NCBI GenBank assembly: GCA_014238785.1
Contig: JABAAL010000047.1
Location: 17,596 to 81,595, forward strand
DNA: 64,000 nt
Source: Phycisphaerales bacterium
GTDB taxonomy: Bacteria; Planctomycetota; Phycisphaerae; Phycisphaerales; SM1A02
Direction of reading: 5' to 3'
Below the pieces are notes generated by a model that was given only the letters and a program-made list of their open reading frames with translations, searched no databases and was not told the DNA's origin. This document shows, in pieces, positions 1 through 8,899 of this stretch. Within the stretch, counting starts at the first letter, position 1. Every line of letters starts with the position of its first letter. Position numbers and translations under genes: made by a program.

Positions 1-1
1 A

Positions 2-754
2 CAGGGATGGCCAGTGCTTTGGCTTGATGTTGTACTTATGGTGCTTGTAGCGACTGTCACTGTTATTGCGTTGCAATCTGTTGGGCTTGTGCTTGCTGTT
101 GCCATGTTGATTATTCCAGCAGCATCCGCAAGGTACTGGACAACAAAAATTACAAGTATGTTAATCGCCTCCGCGCTGATTGGATGTATGAGTGGTTGGC
201 TTGGAGCAGTCGGGAGTGCACTCATTCCACGCATGCCAACAGGACCAGTTATTGTTTTGATTTGCGGTTTTTGGTTCGTGTTCAGTTTCATCGTTGGCCC
301 AAATGAGGGGCTTCTTATTCGGCAAGTTTCTAGAGTCCGATTGAATCGACGTATTGCACTGCAACATATTCTTAGATCCATGTGGGAAGTGTGTGAAGAC
401 AACAATAAATCCGAATTTGCACTTGAAAGCATTGTGCACGTTCGGTCGTGGAATAAAAGAACGGTCTTGAAGTTGTTGCGATATTGTGCAAAAAAAAATT
501 ATGTAACGAGTCTGCCAACGAATGCTTGGCGATTAACCGAAAAGGGAAAAGCTGAAGCTTCGAGAGTTGTCCGAAACCATCGCCTATGGGAAGTCTACTT
601 GATTACGTACGCTGACATTGCGCCTACACATGTTGATCGAGATGCTGACATGATTGAACATGTGCTTGGTAGAGATCTTGTTCAAAAACTTGAGGCACTT
701 CTAGATTCGAAAACGATTCCATTGAGCCCACATCCGATTGGAGCAAGCGAATGA
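2..754 (+). CDS. Metal ABC transporter permease fused to DtxR/MntR-like domain (5' partial)
   Basis: The gene is cut by the left window edge: the frame is open from base 2, and the GTG at 14 is internal. About 100 residues of hydrophobic helices match the C-terminal half of an ABC-3 (TroC/MntC/ZnuB-type) Mn/Zn/Fe permease. They are followed by a cytoplasmic winged-helix region and a dimerisation/metal-binding segment of the DtxR/MntR family, with the typical stretch HRLWEVYL and then DADMIEHV, where D, E and H sit at metal-ligand positions. The next gene starts inside the stop codon region (ATGA overlap) and has the same architecture, so the two permeases probably pair in one importer. The ATPase and binding protein would lie upstream, outside the window. 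Which metal is moved cannot be read from the sequence. Confidence 0.88.
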   Translation, partial: QGWPVLWLDVVLMVLVATVTVIALQSVGLVLAVAMLIIPAASARYWTTKITSMLIASALIGCMSGWLGAVGSALIPRMPTGPVIVLICGFWFVFSFIVGPNEGLLIRQVSRVRLNRRIALQHILRSMWEVCEDNNKSEFALESIVHVRSWNKRTVLKLLRYCAKKNYVTSLPTNAWRLTEKGKAEASRVVRNHRLWEVYLITYADIAPTHVDRDADMIEHVLGRDLVQKLEALLDSKTIPLSPHPIGASE

Positions 755-2037
755 TGTGGTCAGAAATTGACACGTGGATTATTGTTATCGGTGCGCTCTG
801 TGCAGCTGGTTGTGCAATTCCAGGAACCATTTTGGTCTTGCGGCGAATGAGTTTAATGGGCGATGCAATTAGCCACACAGTGCTTCCAGGTATTGCAATT
901 GCTTTTTTGGTAACTGGAAGTCGAGATCCAATGGCCATGTTAATCGGGGCAGTTGTTGTTGGATTGCTTACAGCTTTTTTAGTGCAAGCAATTCAATCAC
1001 TAGGCAAGGTAGAAGTTGGTGCATCCATGGGGATTGTATTTACGGTGCTGTTTGCGTTTGGTCTTGTGTTAATGCGACAGGCGGTGGATCATGTTGATAT
1101 TGATCCTGACTGCGTGTTGTACGGTTCCATTGAGTTGGCTTGGTTTGACCAGGATCCTGATGGCCTTGGAATACCTCGCGGGGCAATTGTTAATGGTGTC
1201 ATGTTGCTTGCAAATCTTATTGTCATGCTTCTTTTTTACAAGGAGTTTAAAATTACATCGTTTGATCCAGCGCTTGCAAAGTCGCAAGGTATCCATCCCT
1301 CGTTTATGCACTATCTCCTTATGACGATGACCGCGGCGACAGCTGTTGCAGCGTTTGAAACGGTTGGCTCCATCCTTGTTGTTGCGATGTTCATAGTTCC
1401 ACCAGCAACGGCGTATTTGCTTACCAACAGATACGGAATGATGTTTATACTTGCAATTGGGTTATCCATACTTGCAGCGGCACTGGGTCATGTGTCTGCA
1501 ATCACTGTTCCGACGTGGTTTGGATTTTCGGGCACAAGCACGGCTGGTGCAATGGCTGTTGCTACTGGTTTCTTATTTATTTGTGCGTGGGTTGCTTCGC
1601 CCAGCCAAGGGGTTCTCGCAAAATTGTGGCACAGAGCTTCAATGCGTTTGCGTGTAATTCGAGAGGATATCCTTGGAGTGTTGTGGAGACTTGAGGAAAG
1701 AGGGCAACAACAGTTGGATGCACTTCAACTTTCAGAGGCAATCGGCGCAACTCGTTGGATGGTTCTAGTTGCACTAAGGGGATTACAAAAAAAAGATTCA
1801 ATCGCAAGAGAAGATGCGCATTGGTCCTTGACTGAGCGTGGAAGAATTCGTGCCACAAAGCTAGTCCGTGCACATCGACTGTGGGAAATCTATCTCGATA
1901 AACATTTTCCTCAAGATAGTCATCAGTTACATCAATCTGCTGAGCGCTTAGAGCATGTAACAACTCCATCGATGTATTCTTCACTTGGAGATGCAAAGGA
2001 AGATCCACATGGGAGTAGAGTTCCTGGTGACGAATGA
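751..2037 (+). CDS. Metal ABC transporter permease fused to DtxR/MntR-like domain
   Basis: This is a complete second ABC-3 family permease (TroD/MntD-like) of 428 residues. Residues 1 to about 290 form seven to nine hydrophobic helices and include the family stretch MSLMGDAISHTVLPG near the N-terminus. From about residue 300 the chain becomes a winged-helix plus DtxR-type dimerisation domain, with RAHRLWEIYL followed by AERLEHV, which retains the E..EH metal-ligand pattern of MntR. The start overlaps the preceding permease by 4 bases, so the two are co-translated. The family imports Mn, Zn or Fe. The fused regulator-like domain could act as a cytosolic metal sensor that gates transport instead of binding DNA; that role is inference. 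Confidence 0.92.
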   Translation: MMWSEIDTWIIVIGALCAAGCAIPGTILVLRRMSLMGDAISHTVLPGIAIAFLVTGSRDPMAMLIGAVVVGLLTAFLVQAIQSLGKVEVGASMGIVFTVLFAFGLVLMRQAVDHVDIDPDCVLYGSIELAWFDQDPDGLGIPRGAIVNGVMLLANLIVMLLFYKEFKITSFDPALAKSQGIHPSFMHYLLMTMTAATAVAAFETVGSILVVAMFIVPPATAYLLTNRYGMMFILAIGLSILAAALGHVSAITVPTWFGFSGTSTAGAMAVATGFLFICAWVASPSQGVLAKLWHRASMRLRVIREDILGVLWRLEERGQQQLDALQLSEAIGATRWMVLVALRGLQKKDSIAREDAHWSLTERGRIRATKLVRAHRLWEIYLDKHFPQDSHQLHQSAERLEHVTTPSMYSSLGDAKEDPHGSRVPGDE

Positions 2038-2061
2038 TGAAGAAGGTGGTATGCTGATTGC

Positions 2062-2460
2062 ATGAAAACTATTTTCGTACTCATTTGTTTCTTCCTCCTT
2101 GCCTCTTGCTCTATTTTTTCTAAAGATGAAGGACTGGTTCATTTTAAGCCATTAACAGCCGTTGATACTGAACGAAAAGTGGTTTATTCTCAAAACCATC
2201 AGTTTAAAGTTATGTTGCCAAGTAATCCAACAACAGGATTTACATGGGTGGTGGCAATCGATAACCCAAATATAGTCTCAGTAAAAGATAGCAACTATGA
2301 GGCTCATCCAAGCGGACGTGTTGGGGTTGGTGGCGAAACGACTTGGAAATTGGTAACGAAGGACAAAGGAAACGCGAAACTAACGTTTTCGTATCAAAGA
2401 CCTTGGGAAGAAAACACCACACCGACTCGAGTTGTTCATTTTTCGATTAGTGTCCGCTAG
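2062..2460 (+). CDS. Chagasin-like (I42) cysteine-protease inhibitor lipoprotein
   Basis: This is a 132-residue protein with a lipoprotein signal peptide (lipobox LASC, Cys about residue 16). The mature part shows the three signature loops of the chagasin/amoebapain (MEROPS I42) family in order: NPTTGFTW, then GVGGETTW, then RPWE. Known members are tight inhibitors of papain-family (C1) cysteine peptidases. The protein is probably anchored to a membrane facing the periplasm. The gene starts 24 bases after the permease pair and may be read with them. It is convergent with the glycosyltransferase gene and overlaps its end by 14 bases. The natural target is unknown. A C1-family aminopeptidase exists at 45.3 kb, but it lacks a signal peptide and is therefore an unlikely partner. 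Confidence 0.85.
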   Translation: MKTIFVLICFFLLASCSIFSKDEGLVHFKPLTAVDTERKVVYSQNHQFKVMLPSNPTTGFTWVVAIDNPNIVSVKDSNYEAHPSGRVGVGGETTWKLVTKDKGNAKLTFSYQRPWEENTTPTRVVHFSISVR

Positions 2461-3598
2461 CAGCGGCTAAGTACATTTCTTCGTATCGCTCCGCAACGCT
2501 GTTTGTATCGAGCCATTCAAGAATATGCTTTCGCCCTTCCTCGCCCTTTGTTTTTAACAACGTTTTGTCTGATGTGAGCGTTAGGATGGCATCAGCGAAT
2601 GCTTCTGCCGTTCTGTCCGCTATTACTGCTCCACCTTCTTCAAGTTCTTTCCAGATATCAGTGCCCTTAGTTCCTATCGCAGGCGTTTCGCAAAGCATAG
2701 CTTCTGGATACACAAGACCAAAGTTTTCTTGTTGAGTTGGAAGCGCAAAGATATCAGCCATTGCGTAGAGAGAGAGTTTTAAGGATCCAACGACCATTCC
2801 TAGAAAGGTAACGTTGTCACTAACACCTGCGACTTCGGCGCGTTTTTGAAGAGATTTGATGTATGCGTCCTCGCCGGTGCCGGCGATGAACACCCGAGTG
2901 GGGCATCCCCTTTGTTTGAGAATTGCAGTTGCATCGATCAACGTTTCAATAGATTTCTTTTCATGAACTCTACTTAGAAAAAGTATTGTTGGCTCCTCTG
3001 CAAGTCCGTATTTGTCGATGGCTTCCTGCGGGCTAGGTATTTCATTGTACGGCTCTAAATCGACAATGTATGGAATGACCGCAATGTTCGAGTGCTTGAG
3101 CCATTTTTCAGATTGACTTTTCTCAGCTTCTGCAGTTGTGAGAAAAGTATTTGCGCCTCGAATTAAAATCCTTCCTGCGGTTGCTAGATAAAACTTCTTT
3201 TTTAACCCGCGTTGTTCCATGCACCAATCGTCGAGCATGCCATGCGTGCTAAGTACCCAAGGCGTCCCAACAGAATCGCATGCTTTTGCCATTTGTGGAT
3301 TTGATGGCATCCACATCGCGTGGATATGTGTGACGTCGGCGTCTTTTGCGACTTCAGCAGCAATTGCAATTTGTTGTTTTGTTAATCGCTTCCCTGTTTT
3401 TTGAAGTGGTCCAAGAAGTTTAATTGTTGGCGTATTTGGTTCACCATCTTTCCACGATTGAGGAGCATCTGCGTCGTCACAAGTAAGCCATGTCACTTCG
3501 TGGCCTCGACGAGCTAGGACCGTACAGAAATCAATTGCGGCTCGGACTGTTCCGCCTTCGGTAAAACGTGTTGTTGGGAAATAGTGTACTAGTTTCAT
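2447..3598 (-). CDS. Family 4 glycosyltransferase
   Basis: This 383-residue protein has the GT-B fold typical of GT4 retaining glycosyltransferases. The N-terminus carries TEGGTVRAAIDF, the usual glycine-rich acceptor-side loop. The middle has ILFLSRVHEKKSIETLIDA, the start of the C-terminal Rossmann domain, and the donor-binding E-x7-E motif lies in ENFGLVYPEAML. It transfers a sugar from a nucleotide donor to an unknown acceptor, probably a surface glycan. It is the last gene of a minus-strand run with the sulfotransferase (5-base gap), the transglutaminase-like gene and threonine aldolase. Pairing with a sulfotransferase suggests synthesis of a sulfated glycan, which is inference. Confidence 0.9.
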   Translation of the reverse strand: MKLVHYFPTTRFTEGGTVRAAIDFCTVLARRGHEVTWLTCDDADAPQSWKDGEPNTPTIKLLGPLQKTGKRLTKQQIAIAAEVAKDADVTHIHAMWMPSNPQMAKACDSVGTPWVLSTHGMLDDWCMEQRGLKKKFYLATAGRILIRGANTFLTTAEAEKSQSEKWLKHSNIAVIPYIVDLEPYNEIPSPQEAIDKYGLAEEPTILFLSRVHEKKSIETLIDATAILKQRGCPTRVFIAGTGEDAYIKSLQKRAEVAGVSDNVTFLGMVVGSLKLSLYAMADIFALPTQQENFGLVYPEAMLCETPAIGTKGTDIWKELEEGGAVIADRTAEAFADAILTLTSDKTLLKTKGEEGRKHILEWLDTNSVAERYEEMYLAAASGH

Positions 3599-3603
3599 TG
3601 ATT

Positions 3604-4521
3604 CTATTTGCTTTCTTTGGTAATCCAGGAATCATTTGTTTCATACTCATTTTCAATGAGAAAGTCGGAAAGTAATCTTCCGTATTGATCACGAAGTTCG
3701 GGAGTGAAGTGGTTTTTCCAATCCCCAGCAACACCCTTCCTTGCAAAAGAAGTATTTGAGGATTCGCCGATACTTCTACCTCCACTCATATTTTTGAAAC
3801 TGTGTTTTTCTACAAGGGCAGTTATTGTTTCAATGGAATTGTCTAGCTCAAAGAGCGTGGCAACGTTAGTCATCCCCGCAATAGGATCCAAAAGCATGTC
3901 TTCGTAACGAAGTTGAATTGAGTGTTTAGGATTTGCATTTTTCTTCCACGAATGCACCCATTTAATATATGCAGGAAGCATTCGGATGGCAAAAACAGAT
4001 AAACCTTCTTGAACACTTTTATTGTGGTGTCTTTTGTGTTCGGGATGCCATGGAGTATTGTGTACGTAGAAATGGTAACTCACTGCTACGTCCCGAAGGT
4101 CACGGTGCAATAGCACGTAATTGATTTTTGCATCTTCAAGTATTTTGACATTGTTCACTGAGCCATGACAGTGCATTTTAGTTAAAACCAGCATCTCTTT
4201 CATGTTGTCAAACATACCAACCGGCATCTCAAAATCATGACTGCCTCCGGTTGCTAATTCGTGTTTTGCAATTGCAGGCAGTAAATACTCGTGATAGCCA
4301 GCATAACTTGCGACCATTTTTTCGATCCAGGTCGAACCACTTTTTGGTAGTCCTGCTATGAAAAGAATTGGCTGTGGATATCGAGTGCCGAATTCTTTAA
4401 ATCCTTTTTTGCACGCCTTGAGTTGATTCCGGCCTCGCATCGGGACAGTGATTCGTTTTCCAAATCGAGTTGCCCAAGGGGGCAGTTTTCTTGCAATTGA
4501 TTCGAGTTTTTTTAGGGTCAT
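3604..4521 (-). CDS. Sulfotransferase domain protein
   Basis: This 305-residue protein shows the PAPS-dependent sulfotransferase fold. The 5'-phosphosulfate loop is visible as AGLPKSGSTW (about residues 55-64) and the 3'-phosphate-binding region as LLHRDLRDVAVSYHF. A conserved C-terminal region RKGVAGDWKNHF is the family's GxxGxWKNHF motif. It moves sulfate from PAPS to a hydroxyl or amine of an unknown acceptor. No signal peptide is seen, so it is cytosolic. It lies 5 bases upstream of the GT4 gene and probably in the same transcript, which points to a glycan or lipid acceptor. Confidence 0.9.
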   Translation of the reverse strand: MTLKKLESIARKLPPWATRFGKRITVPMRGRNQLKACKKGFKEFGTRYPQPILFIAGLPKSGSTWIEKMVASYAGYHEYLLPAIAKHELATGGSHDFEMPVGMFDNMKEMLVLTKMHCHGSVNNVKILEDAKINYVLLHRDLRDVAVSYHFYVHNTPWHPEHKRHHNKSVQEGLSVFAIRMLPAYIKWVHSWKKNANPKHSIQLRYEDMLLDPIAGMTNVATLFELDNSIETITALVEKHSFKNMSGGRSIGESSNTSFARKGVAGDWKNHFTPELRDQYGRLLSDFLIENEYETNDSWITKESK

Positions 4522-4539
4522 GCAGATTGAATCAATTAG

Positions 4540-5391
4540 TTAAAGATCAACAATTTTATATCGCTTATCCACTACACCATGAAGACGATCTTGCGGGACA
4601 CGACCAATTGGCCATAAATCAGTGAGCTCTATCAAAATCCAATCTTTGCCTTTGTGGAGAATAGTTTGGTCGTCTTGGTTTGGACTCAATTGGACACCGG
4701 CAAACAAATGTTCGTCCATAACAATGAAACATACTTCAGCTAGATTGATACTTTGAACTAGCGCGGCAAAAAGCAAACTTTTGGAATCGCAATCTCCCCA
4801 ACCTAGCGATAGCGTTTCAAGAGGCATCATTGCGCCAGCTGTGAGTATTTTTTCGCCCTCTTCATTTACCCGATGATCTGGTGGCACGCGGTACTCAAGC
4901 GATTGGACAAACGATGCAAATGCACCGATGAGATCTCTTCTAGAACGGTATCCCTTTCGCCTTGCAGTGCTTCTTATTCGTTTTGCAATATCGGTTATCG
5001 AACGATTGCTTTGATGTATTACCCAGTCGTAATCGACGCTGAAACGGTTCCCGTCTTCGAGCATGAGAATCCCATGATTTGCCGATTTGGCTTTCAGTTG
5101 TTTTTGTTTTTTGGCAAGGTCGTTTTCGTCAGAGTACGTAAATGTAGTCCACACTTTTGGAACGCCAAATGAACTAATTGCATATTCGACGTCTGTAGGA
5201 TTTATAGTAACTTTACACTCTAGCTCCTGCATGGAACTTCCTTGCTGAACAACGGCGACATCGCCTTCCCAACGTAGCACTTTCCGTGTGTTTATATCTT
5301 CCCAAACAAAGGTGGTTCTGGACATCGCAAAAGTTGTGCCGTGGGTAGCGGCAAGTGCGAGTCCAACAATGATAGTGTTACTTCGAAACAT
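4540..5391 (-). CDS. Secreted transglutaminase-like cysteine peptidase family protein
   Basis: I place the start at the ATG at 5391 because it gives a clean signal peptide ([18 protein letters not shown], cleavage near TTFA). The longer frame from 5448 would run deep into threonine aldolase. The resulting 283-residue protein has a C-terminal transglutaminase-like core: the catalytic Cys is in [10 protein letters not shown], a His in MDEHLFAGV, and an Asp in [11 protein letters not shown]. The start overlaps the end of the threonine aldolase gene by 14 bases. The substrate is unknown; family members include peptidases and amide-bond modifying enzymes. It is most likely periplasmic or secreted. 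Confidence 0.78.
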   Translation of the reverse strand: MFRSNTIIVGLALAATHGTTFAMSRTTFVWEDINTRKVLRWEGDVAVVQQGSSMQELECKVTINPTDVEYAISSFGVPKVWTTFTYSDENDLAKKQKQLKAKSANHGILMLEDGNRFSVDYDWVIHQSNRSITDIAKRIRSTARRKGYRSRRDLIGAFASFVQSLEYRVPPDHRVNEEGEKILTAGAMMPLETLSLGWGDCDSKSLLFAALVQSINLAEVCFIVMDEHLFAGVQLSPNQDDQTILHKGKDWILIELTDLWPIGRVPQDRLHGVVDKRYKIVDL

Positions 5392-6427
5392 GTTTGCAGA
5401 TATCGGCTGTGATTTGAATCGCTCTTTCGATTTCTGGTTCTGTAACATCCAAGTGCGTTACGAATCGAATTCTTTGCGAATCAAGGGCTTCAGCGAGTAC
5501 TCCGTTCTCCCATAATTTTCGGCAAAAAGAAGCCCCATCTCCAAGCATTTTATCAATATCGAAGAATACAAGGTTCGTATCGGTGGTTTCGGCATCACAG
5601 GCGACACCATCAATGGCATGAAGGCCTCTTGCGAGAGTTTTTGCGTGGATATGATCAGTTTTTAGTCGCTCTAGATGGTTATCTAGGGCAAAATTTGCCG
5701 CGCCGGCGAGAATACCGGATTGGCGCATAGTTCCACCGAACATCTTTCTAAATCGACGAACTGCGTGGATAGTTTCCTTGTTCCCAACGACTATGGATCC
5801 TGCAGGGCAGCCGAGCCCTTTTGAGAAGCACGCAGAAATAGTATCAAACGGCGCACCCCAAGTAGCTGCATCGAGTTCGGATTCAATAATTGCATGCCAA
5901 ATTCTTGCACCATCAAGATGCGTGTGTAGTCCGAGGGAATGGGAGACCTCACAGACATCTCTGAGTTGTTGGATGGGCCAAATCGAACCTCCTCCTCTGT
6001 TGTGCGTGTTTTCGAGCGATACAAGGCTGCTTCGTCCGAAATGGAAATCATCTGGGCGAAAAAGTTCTTTGACGTCATCTGGAGTAAAAAACCCACGAGC
6101 CCCTTCGACAATAGCAAAGCTGCACCCACTTAATGCCGCAGCGCCACCCGCTTCATACCGCACGATGTGGCTTTCTCCGTGAATAATAATTTCATCACCC
6201 GGCTGAGTTTGTGACCGAATCGCAAGTTGGTTTGCCATCGTGCCAGAAGGGACAAAGCATGCATCTTTCTTCCCAAATAAAGCGGCACAGCGTTCTTGCA
6301 ATGCATTGACAGTCGGGTCATCTCCCCAAACGTCATCACCAAGTGGGGCTTCCATCATTGCATTTCGCATTGCAAGTGTCGGTTGGGTTACGGTATCACT
6401 CCGTAAGTCAATTGGTTTGTTTGTCAT
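5378..6427 (-). CDS. ltaE: Low-specificity L-threonine aldolase
   Basis: This PLP-dependent fold-type I enzyme of 349 residues begins with the family's hallmark [12 protein letters not shown]. The glycine-rich substrate region [11 protein letters not shown] and the PLP lysine in [13 protein letters not shown] are present. It cleaves L-threonine or L-allo-threonine to glycine and acetaldehyde. The ATG at 6427 is preferred over an upstream TTG at 6451, which would add only a few unconserved residues. It is the first gene of the minus-strand run with the transglutaminase-like, sulfotransferase and GT4 genes, though no metabolic link to them is evident. Confidence 0.93.
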   Translation of the reverse strand: MTNKPIDLRSDTVTQPTLAMRNAMMEAPLGDDVWGDDPTVNALQERCAALFGKKDACFVPSGTMANQLAIRSQTQPGDEIIIHGESHIVRYEAGGAAALSGCSFAIVEGARGFFTPDDVKELFRPDDFHFGRSSLVSLENTHNRGGGSIWPIQQLRDVCEVSHSLGLHTHLDGARIWHAIIESELDAATWGAPFDTISACFSKGLGCPAGSIVVGNKETIHAVRRFRKMFGGTMRQSGILAGAANFALDNHLERLKTDHIHAKTLARGLHAIDGVACDAETTDTNLVFFDIDKMLGDGASFCRKLWENGVLAEALDSQRIRFVTHLDVTEPEIERAIQITADICKHVSK

Positions 6428-6474
6428 ACATTTGATTGTAGACAGAGCCAACGATTTCTGGGTACTATGAATAT

Positions 6475-7005
6475 ATGATTAATTGGAAATGGTTTATTGT
6501 TGAAGGCGCAGTCCTCTTTGTACTGGGTATTTTGGCTATCGCAAGCCCCGGCATTGCAGCAGAAGCGATTGTCATGTTTATAGGTTGGCTTTTACTCTTT
6601 GTGGGCGGTTTTGCAATTTTGGGTGGTGTAACATCGCAATCGGGACCGCGGGCACCCGTCTCACTTGCAGGAGGACTCTTTGCAGTTATTTTTGGATTGA
6701 TTTTTTTATTGATGCCCTCGCCTGCACTCGCAACTATTACAGTCGTACTTGCAATCTTCTTTTTGATGACAGGATTTGCTGAAATTTCATCTTCGATGGC
6801 GTTGCGATCTTCTGGTGGGCATGCAAATCACTGGGGCTTGGCATTCTTTAGTGGCCTCATTGGGGTCATGCTCGGTGTGATTATGTTGGCAATGTGGCCA
6901 AGTTCGTATGAAATTATTGGGTTGTTTCTTGGGATTAATTTTTTACTAAGTGGTTCCTATCTATTGTCGTTGGGTTGGTTTTTTAGTCACGCGCCAGCAC
7001 ATTGA
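6475..7005 (+). CDS. HdeD-family (DUF308) membrane protein
   Basis: This 176-residue protein is almost entirely hydrophobic, with six predicted transmembrane helices arranged as internally similar hairpins. It begins [16 protein letters not shown] and contains the repeated pattern seen in the HdeD/DUF308 family. In E. coli HdeD contributes to acid resistance at high cell density; the role in this organism is unknown. It sits divergent from threonine aldolase and 3 bases upstream of the ClC gene, so the two form a likely operon. Confidence 0.88.
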   Translation: MINWKWFIVEGAVLFVLGILAIASPGIAAEAIVMFIGWLLLFVGGFAILGGVTSQSGPRAPVSLAGGLFAVIFGLIFLLMPSPALATITVVLAIFFLMTGFAEISSSMALRSSGGHANHWGLAFFSGLIGVMLGVIMLAMWPSSYEIIGLFLGINFLLSGSYLLSLGWFFSHAPAH

Positions 7006-7008
7006 TTG

Positions 7009-8307
7009 ATGACACGTGAACCAGTAAAAAGACTATCACCGCTTGCTTGGGTTGTTGTTTTATTTGCTGCTGGGTTAACAGGATTAGTTGCCTATTATTT
7101 TGCTTTTGCGGGGAAGCAGTCAGAACATCTTCGAGAATGGTTAATGCAAAACCAATCTTGGGCAGTCTATCTCTTGCCTGCTATTGGCTTGGTTACCATT
7201 ACCCTGTTGAGAGTTCGTTTTTTTCGCGGTACCGAAGGTACAGGCATTCCGCAAACGATTGCTGCGTTGCAATTTGAAGACGAGGGAGAGCGACAAAAAT
7301 TATTATCACCGAAAATTTTGTTTGGAAAAATAATTTTGACCACCCTTGGTTTATGTAGCGGGGCATCTATGGGTCGAGAAGGCCCAACAGTTCAAGCAGG
7401 CGCTTGCATCATGTATTACTGCAAAAGAATTCTACATGTGCCTCAGCACTTGGCCCAAAAAGGCTTGATTGTAGCTGGTGGAGCAGCTGGAATTGCCGCC
7501 GCGTTTAACGCACCAGTTGCAGGCATTGTTTTTTCGATTGAAGAAATAGGAAGATCATTTGATAAGCGAAACGTAAGTGTATTACTTTCAGTTGTCATCG
7601 TTGCTTGTGCGGTATGTGTTGGTTTCTTTGGCGAGTATTGGTTTTATGGTGAGGTTCAGTTGTTTGAAGTGACCCATGCAGAGTGGCTCATGGTTCCAGT
7701 TATTTCAATTGGGATGGGACTCCTTGGTGGATTTTTTTCCCATGCCATAGTTTGCATTTTCCCGAAGGTAATGAAGGGTATGCTTAAACGGCCTATTATT
7801 GTTCCGTTGTGCATTGGACTAGCAATAGGATTCCTAGGATGGTTGTCTTCTGGTCAGACGCTTGGCACTGGTTTTCTTGAAGCAAAGGGCATGCTCATTC
7901 ATGGAAATGAAATGGATTGGTATTACGCGCCGCTTCGACTGCTTGCAACAGCACTCACGTTACTCAGTGGAATCCCCGGTGGATTGTTTGATCCGTCGTT
8001 GTCTGCAGGCGCAGGATTTGGTCAGTGGTTTACAAGTTTGGCGCAGAGTTTTGAGTGGACAGCAAGCGTCGATTCCAAAATCATCATGATGATTGCAATG
8101 GCATGTTTTTTTTCAGCCGTTGTGCAAAGTCCCGTGACCGCTGTTGTGATTATGGTTGAAATGACAGACTCGGTACACGCAACGATGCCAATGCTAGCAG
8201 GGGCGTTGATTGCGTATGCCATATCGAAACGCATTTGTACTTGTTCGATATATGTATCTCTTGCGAAGAGTTATTTCAAAGATAGTTGTGACGAACTGCC
8301 ACGTTGA
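7009..8307 (+). CDS. ClC-family chloride channel/transporter
   Basis: This polytopic membrane protein of 432 residues has the three ClC anion-pathway motifs: GTGIPQT, GREGPTVQ with the gating glutamate, and GGLFDPSLSAG. The gating Glu is the residue used in H+/Cl- exchangers, so antiport is plausible, although channel behaviour cannot be excluded. An ATG at 7009 directly follows a TTG at 7006; I use the ATG. Downstream of the HdeD-like gene, it could be part of a pH or ionic-stress operon, as clcA is in acid resistance of enterobacteria. Its 3' end overlaps the convergent sigma-like gene by 37 bases. Confidence 0.93.
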   Translation: MTREPVKRLSPLAWVVVLFAAGLTGLVAYYFAFAGKQSEHLREWLMQNQSWAVYLLPAIGLVTITLLRVRFFRGTEGTGIPQTIAALQFEDEGERQKLLSPKILFGKIILTTLGLCSGASMGREGPTVQAGACIMYYCKRILHVPQHLAQKGLIVAGGAAGIAAAFNAPVAGIVFSIEEIGRSFDKRNVSVLLSVVIVACAVCVGFFGEYWFYGEVQLFEVTHAEWLMVPVISIGMGLLGGFFSHAIVCIFPKVMKGMLKRPIIVPLCIGLAIGFLGWLSSGQTLGTGFLEAKGMLIHGNEMDWYYAPLRLLATALTLLSGIPGGLFDPSLSAGAGFGQWFTSLAQSFEWTASVDSKIIMMIAMACFFSAVVQSPVTAVVIMVEMTDSVHATMPMLAGALIAYAISKRICTCSIYVSLAKSYFKDSCDELPR

Positions 8308-8582
8308 GATGCTTGCATTGATTCGCGAGCAATCTTTCGTAATCGTTGAACTCTGCAAAGTACATCGCTCATTGACATGTTGAGGACAACATGGATTTCC
8401 CATGGGGAAAGACGTTCTGCAAAATGGAGCGCAAGAACTTGCCTATCGGTCCACGACAGATTTGAAAAGAACGTGCCGAGTCGATCATCGTATTGATCGG
8501 TTTGGAGCCGAAATGGTATTGTGTTGTTCGTTGGTAACGATGGTGGACCAATATGTCCAAGTGGAGATGTGTCGGCGATCAT
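8271..8582 (-). CDS. Small protein with sigma-70 region 4-like helix-turn-helix
   Basis: This is a 103-residue protein when started at the ATG at 8582, which has an AGGAAG ribosome-binding site 6 bases upstream. The N-terminal 40 residues are Pro/Asn-rich without clear fold. Residues about 45-95 (LSWTDRQVLALHFAERLSP, then WEIHVVLNMSMSDVLCRV) match the region 4 helix-turn-helix that sigma factors use to read -35 elements. No region 2 is present, so it is not a complete sigma factor. It may be a DNA-binding regulator or anti/accessory factor. The assignment rests on the pattern of hydrophobic residues and is moderately sure. Confidence 0.7.
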   Translation of the reverse strand: MIADTSPLGHIGPPSLPTNNTIPFRLQTDQYDDRLGTFFSNLSWTDRQVLALHFAERLSPWEIHVVLNMSMSDVLCRVQRLRKIARESMQASQRGSSSQLSLK

Positions 8583-8784
8583 GGGCGACTTCCTGTCTTG
8601 TTGAGAAGCCAGCACTCCGCTGGCTCATTGAGATAAGCACGCAACACTTCAATTTCATTCAGAAAAAAATAAATGGAATACAGCAAAGAAAAGTGAAAAG
8701 AAAGGTTAGAAAAGCGATTGTCTCTCTTGGTGGCACGGAAGCCACCTTACTTAAACTCCTCTCTCTTTCTTCCTCCTTTCCTCT

Positions 8785-8822
8785 GCGAGCCTACGCCAAA
8801 AGCGTGGGCTCGCGGCGTTTTT
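8785..8822 (+). terminator. Rho-independent terminator
   Basis: A 12-bp stem (8785-8796 with 8802-8813, one G-U pair) closes a CAAAA loop and is followed by a run of five T at 8818-8822. It is the strongest intrinsic terminator in this part of the window, and it points along the plus strand, where no gene ends within about 480 bases. Confidence 0.7.
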
Positions 8823-8877
8823 AGCCTATAAACGAGGTTTATTAGACTTTGGAACCAATCAATCCAAAAATAAAAAT

Positions 8878-8899
8878 ATTCCTCGGAGGAATTTTTTTT
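8878..8899 (+). terminator. Terminator-like palindrome with eight-T tract
   Basis: A perfect 7-bp inverted repeat (ATTCCTC/GAGGAAT around one central G) runs directly into eight T at 8892-8899. An A-rich stretch on the other side means it could also work on the minus strand, downstream of the PilZ gene. Confidence 0.5.

Noticed and set aside
5392..5448. Upstream extension of the transglutaminase-like gene to 5448
   Set aside because: It would remove the signal peptide from the N-terminus and run deep into the threonine aldolase gene; the ATG at 5391 gives a clean export signal.
8402..8824. Plus-strand 140-codon frame over the sigma-like gene and gene-free region
   Set aside because: It is antisense to a protein with a recognisable fold, and its tail is low-complexity; it runs through the terminator hairpin.
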